This document shows, piece by piece, positions 5,305-7,317 of a stretch of DNA of 7,317 nt (positions within the stretch are counted from its first letter, which is position 1; each line of letters opens with the position of its first letter). The translations under genes and the position numbers were made by a program. This stretch comes from an uncultured Ruminococcus sp. (lineage in GTDB: Bacteria > Bacillota > Clostridia > Oscillospirales > Ruminococcaceae): NCBI GenBank assembly GCA_947176685.1, contig CAMWRL010000091.1, forward strand, positions 1 through 7,317, in the 5' to 3' direction. Below the pieces are notes generated by a model that was given only the letters and a program-made list of their open reading frames with translations, had not been told where the DNA came from and ran no database searches.

Positions 5305-7234
5305 ATGATTTGAGATATTTGGAAAGCTTTTTACGGCGTTTGTGTTCGTACATAATCTTGTCGGCTTTTGTGACAAAATGGAATATACCCTCATTTGGTT
5401 TGGGAGTGTCAATTATATATCCGGTACTTGCGTTGAGTTCAAAGGGATATATTTCCGACTGATTTACTTTTTTTATGTTTTCTTCGATTTTTCCGGTAAG
5501 CTTAACTGCATCGTGGTCGGAGTAGTCGGCGGCAAATACAATAAACTCATCTCCGCCGAAACGGCAGTATATCTCGCCGTTGGTGCAGGAAGTACGCAGA
5601 ACGTCCGCAATATTGCATATAGCAATGTCCCCGACATCGTGACCGAAAGTATCATTGATACCTTTGAGACCGTCAAGGTCTAAGAACATCAGCATAATCT
5701 TACGCTGTTGTGCAATGCAGTTGTTATAAAGCTCTCTGCTGGCGTTTATAAAGCCGTTGCGGTTGTATATTCCTGAAAAAGTGTCCTGCGCATAGAGCTT
5801 TCTCAAATGCCTGAGGGCTGTGTCAAGGCACATAAGCTTGCGGATATTTTCAAGAGAATTGCTTATATTTATGCATAGTGTTTCAAACATTGAGTTGTGC
5901 ATATTTAGACGGGAGTTGAGGATTGCCATATAGCCGAGACAGCGTGTACCGAAATGAAGCGGTGCGATATAATATAATCGTCCTGATTTGGGGGATTTTG
6001 CGGACGGCGGTAAAATATCATTTTTGTCTATTACCGTGCTTTCGTAGAAAATACCTTGCTTGTATGCAATAGGAACGATAATATTTTTTGTATATTCGGA
6101 CGGTATGGGAGTATCTTCATTTTCCTGATAAGCGTTTTCATCGGTAAGTGATTCAGCATTCCAGTTTTCGCAGAGACAGAAATAAAATTCTTCCGGTTGT
6201 GTTTCAGAAACGAAGTCTTTGAGACAATCTATATACTGTTTATAGCTGTTGCTTCCGAGCAGTACGCACGACAGATGATTGAAAAGAGACATAAAACTCT
6301 GGGATTTTTCAAGTTTGGTATAGTTGGCATAGTTCAGTGCCTTGAATGAGTTGATGTCGGGCGGGTCGCCTGCACAGCAGCCGCAGCTTTCTGTGAAGTG
6401 CGTGGACATCTCAAGAATAACGCTTCTTTCCTGCGGGACTTTGGTGAAGTGTCTGAAAAGCATTTCGCAGGCAAGTTTTCCGGAGTGTTCAAGAGGACGG
6501 CTGACGGAGCTTATTTCAATCTGATAGTTGTGAGTATTGTAAGTATTGTCAAATCCTGTAACTGCAATATCTTCCGGCACTCTGTAACCTGATTCAATAA
6601 GGCGGTTTATAGCTGAAGCCGCCATAACATCATTTGCGCATATCAGTGCATCGGGAAGTTCCGACCATTTTTTCAGGAAATATTCAGCACCGTTTTTACC
6701 GGACGGCGCACGGAAGTCCCCGTAGAAGATGTCACTTTTATCAATAGTTATATTGTTTTCGGAAAGTACGTCCAGAAAAGCTTCAAGACGGTCAGCACTT
6801 TCGGGATTATCGACAGGACCAGATATATAACTGAATTTTTTACAGCCGTGTTTTGTAATGAGGTGTTCGGTAATTTTGCGCATAGCTCTTTTGTTGTCGA
6901 TACCTATGTGGTAAAGTTCCGGAATATCGTTATCAATGCTTACAGCCGGAATATTTGCGGCTTTTATACGGCTGAGGATATTTTCAACTACGGGCGGATA
7001 GTCTATAGTATTGGTCAGAAGTATAGCACCGTCATAATTACGGAAATCCGGAAGATTAAAGATATTAAATTCTCCTGTATCGTGTACAGGGTTGCCCATA
7101 GAGCCGATAAAGGATATAAAAACTTCGACATTTATTGAACATTCGGCGGCTGATGCGGAAATACCGTTCAGGATTGCACTCTGATAACTCTGGTCAATTC
7201 CTGCAATGATTACTGCAATTCTGTAAACGGGCAT
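5303..7234 (-). CDS. Cytoplasmic LacI-type ligand-binding sensor fused to a GGDEF diguanylate cyclase
   Basis: The 643-residue protein should make c-di-GMP from two GTP in response to a bound small molecule. Residues 2-280 resemble the periplasmic-binding-protein fold of LacI/GalR regulators (YDGAILLTN, IPAVSIDND, GIDNKRAM, SGPVDNPESADRLEAF, PDALICANDVMAASAI, DIAVTGFDN, SSVSRP), but there is no DNA-binding HTH and no signal peptide or membrane segment. A cysteine cluster ESCGCC (282-287) ends the sensor. Residues about 325-455 look GAF-like (NIIVPI, LHFGTRCLGYMAILN), then a coupling helix leads to GGDEF (483-640): metal residues D519 and D521, N527, and an intact RFGGDEF (558-564). The inhibitory RxxD site is replaced by TNGE (551-554). 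ATG 7234 was chosen over TTG 7243 because the Shine-Dalgarno abuts the TTG. The ligand, possibly a sugar, is not identifiable. Confidence 0.9.
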   Translation of the reverse strand: MPVYRIAVIIAGIDQSYQSAILNGISASAAECSINVEVFISFIGSMGNPVHDTGEFNIFNLPDFRNYDGAILLTNTIDYPPVVENILSRIKAANIPAVSIDNDIPELYHIGIDNKRAMRKITEHLITKHGCKKFSYISGPVDNPESADRLEAFLDVLSENNITIDKSDIFYGDFRAPSGKNGAEYFLKKWSELPDALICANDVMAASAINRLIESGYRVPEDIAVTGFDNTYNTHNYQIEISSVSRPLEHSGKLACEMLFRHFTKVPQERSVILEMSTHFTESCGCCAGDPPDINSFKALNYANYTKLEKSQSFMSLFNHLSCVLLGSNSYKQYIDCLKDFVSETQPEEFYFCLCENWNAESLTDENAYQENEDTPIPSEYTKNIIVPIAYKQGIFYESTVIDKNDILPPSAKSPKSGRLYYIAPLHFGTRCLGYMAILNSRLNMHNSMFETLCINISNSLENIRKLMCLDTALRHLRKLYAQDTFSGIYNRNGFINASRELYNNCIAQQRKIMLMFLDLDGLKGINDTFGHDVGDIAICNIADVLRTSCTNGEIYCRFGGDEFIVFAADYSDHDAVKLTGKIEENIKKVNQSEIYPFELNASTGYIIDTPKPNEGIFHFVTKADKIMYEHKRRKKLSKYLKS

Positions 7235-7243
7235 TATAATCAA

Positions 7244-7249
7244 CTCCTT
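7244..7249 (-). promoter_or_regulatory. Ribosome binding site fixing the cyclase start at 7234
   Basis: AAGGAG on the minus strand lies nine bases before ATG 7234. It is immediately adjacent to an in-frame TTG (7243-7241), which leaves no room for initiation there. The shorter protein is therefore the right reading. Confidence 0.85.
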
Positions 7250-7277
7250 GAAAAAAATTAAAAAAGCCTTTATATAT

Positions 7278-7306
7278 ATTTTACAGTAGTTCTGCTAAAA
7301 AATCAA
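7278..7306 (-). promoter_or_regulatory. Probable promoter of the sensor-cyclase gene
   Basis: On the minus strand TTGATT (7306 to 7301) and TAAAAT (7283 to 7278) are 17 bp apart. Transcription would start near 7271, about 37 nt before the ATG. It is a weaker match than the other promoters in the window, and A/T richness makes chance matches likelier. Confidence 0.5.
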
Positions 7307-7317
7307 TAGAATTATAA

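Noticed and set aside
5342..5683. 113-codon rightward ORF inside the GGDEF gene
   Set aside because: It is antisense to the well-supported GGDEF domain, has no ribosome binding site and no recognisable protein features.
7235..7243. TTG start for the sensor-cyclase
   Set aside because: The Shine-Dalgarno directly abuts the TTG. ATG 7234 has proper spacing.

Overview
The window looks like chromosome from a low-to-moderate-GC Gram-positive anaerobe, most likely Ruminococcus or a close relative (Oscillospiraceae). The main reasons are a C-terminal type I dockerin whose second calcium loop is of the kind I associate with Ruminococcus cellulosome proteins, A+T-rich intergenic DNA with strong SigA-type promoters, AGGAGG-type ribosome binding sites, and a clostridial-style GGDEF protein. 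This assignment comes from reading the sequence, not from a database search.

Layout, left to right. A leftward promoter at the edge (14-42) serves a gene outside the window. An isolated tRNA-Trp(CCA) gene (206-281) has its own consensus promoter and terminator. A leftward gene (458-2323) encodes a secreted GH24 lysozyme with three near-identical beta-sandwich-like repeats, a fourth divergent one and a dockerin. Diverging from it is a small XRE/Cro-type repressor gene (2482-2844). Their shared 158-bp intergenic region holds overlapping promoters and dyad sequences that look like operators. After a gene-free stretch ending in a very strong hairpin (2980-3035) come two rightward genes with separate promoters: a cardiolipin synthase (3153-4721) and a zinc dCMP deaminase (4785-5267). 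Converging on these, and sharing a bidirectional terminator, is a leftward gene (5303-7234). It encodes a cytoplasmic sugar-binding-protein-like sensor fused through a GAF-like region to a GGDEF diguanylate cyclase.

The genes do not form one operon or an obvious single system. The lysozyme and the XRE gene plausibly form a regulatory pair. The cardiolipin synthase and dCMP deaminase are housekeeping functions (membrane lipid and dTMP-precursor synthesis). The sensor-cyclase stands alone as a c-di-GMP signalling gene. The most interesting items are the lysozyme built as a cellulosome-type modular protein, the operator-like architecture between it and the repressor gene, and the one-protein ligand-to-c-di-GMP sensor without a product-inhibition site. 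Two start codons were set from ribosome binding sites: ATG 3153 for the synthase and ATG 7234 for the cyclase, rather than upstream TTG codons.
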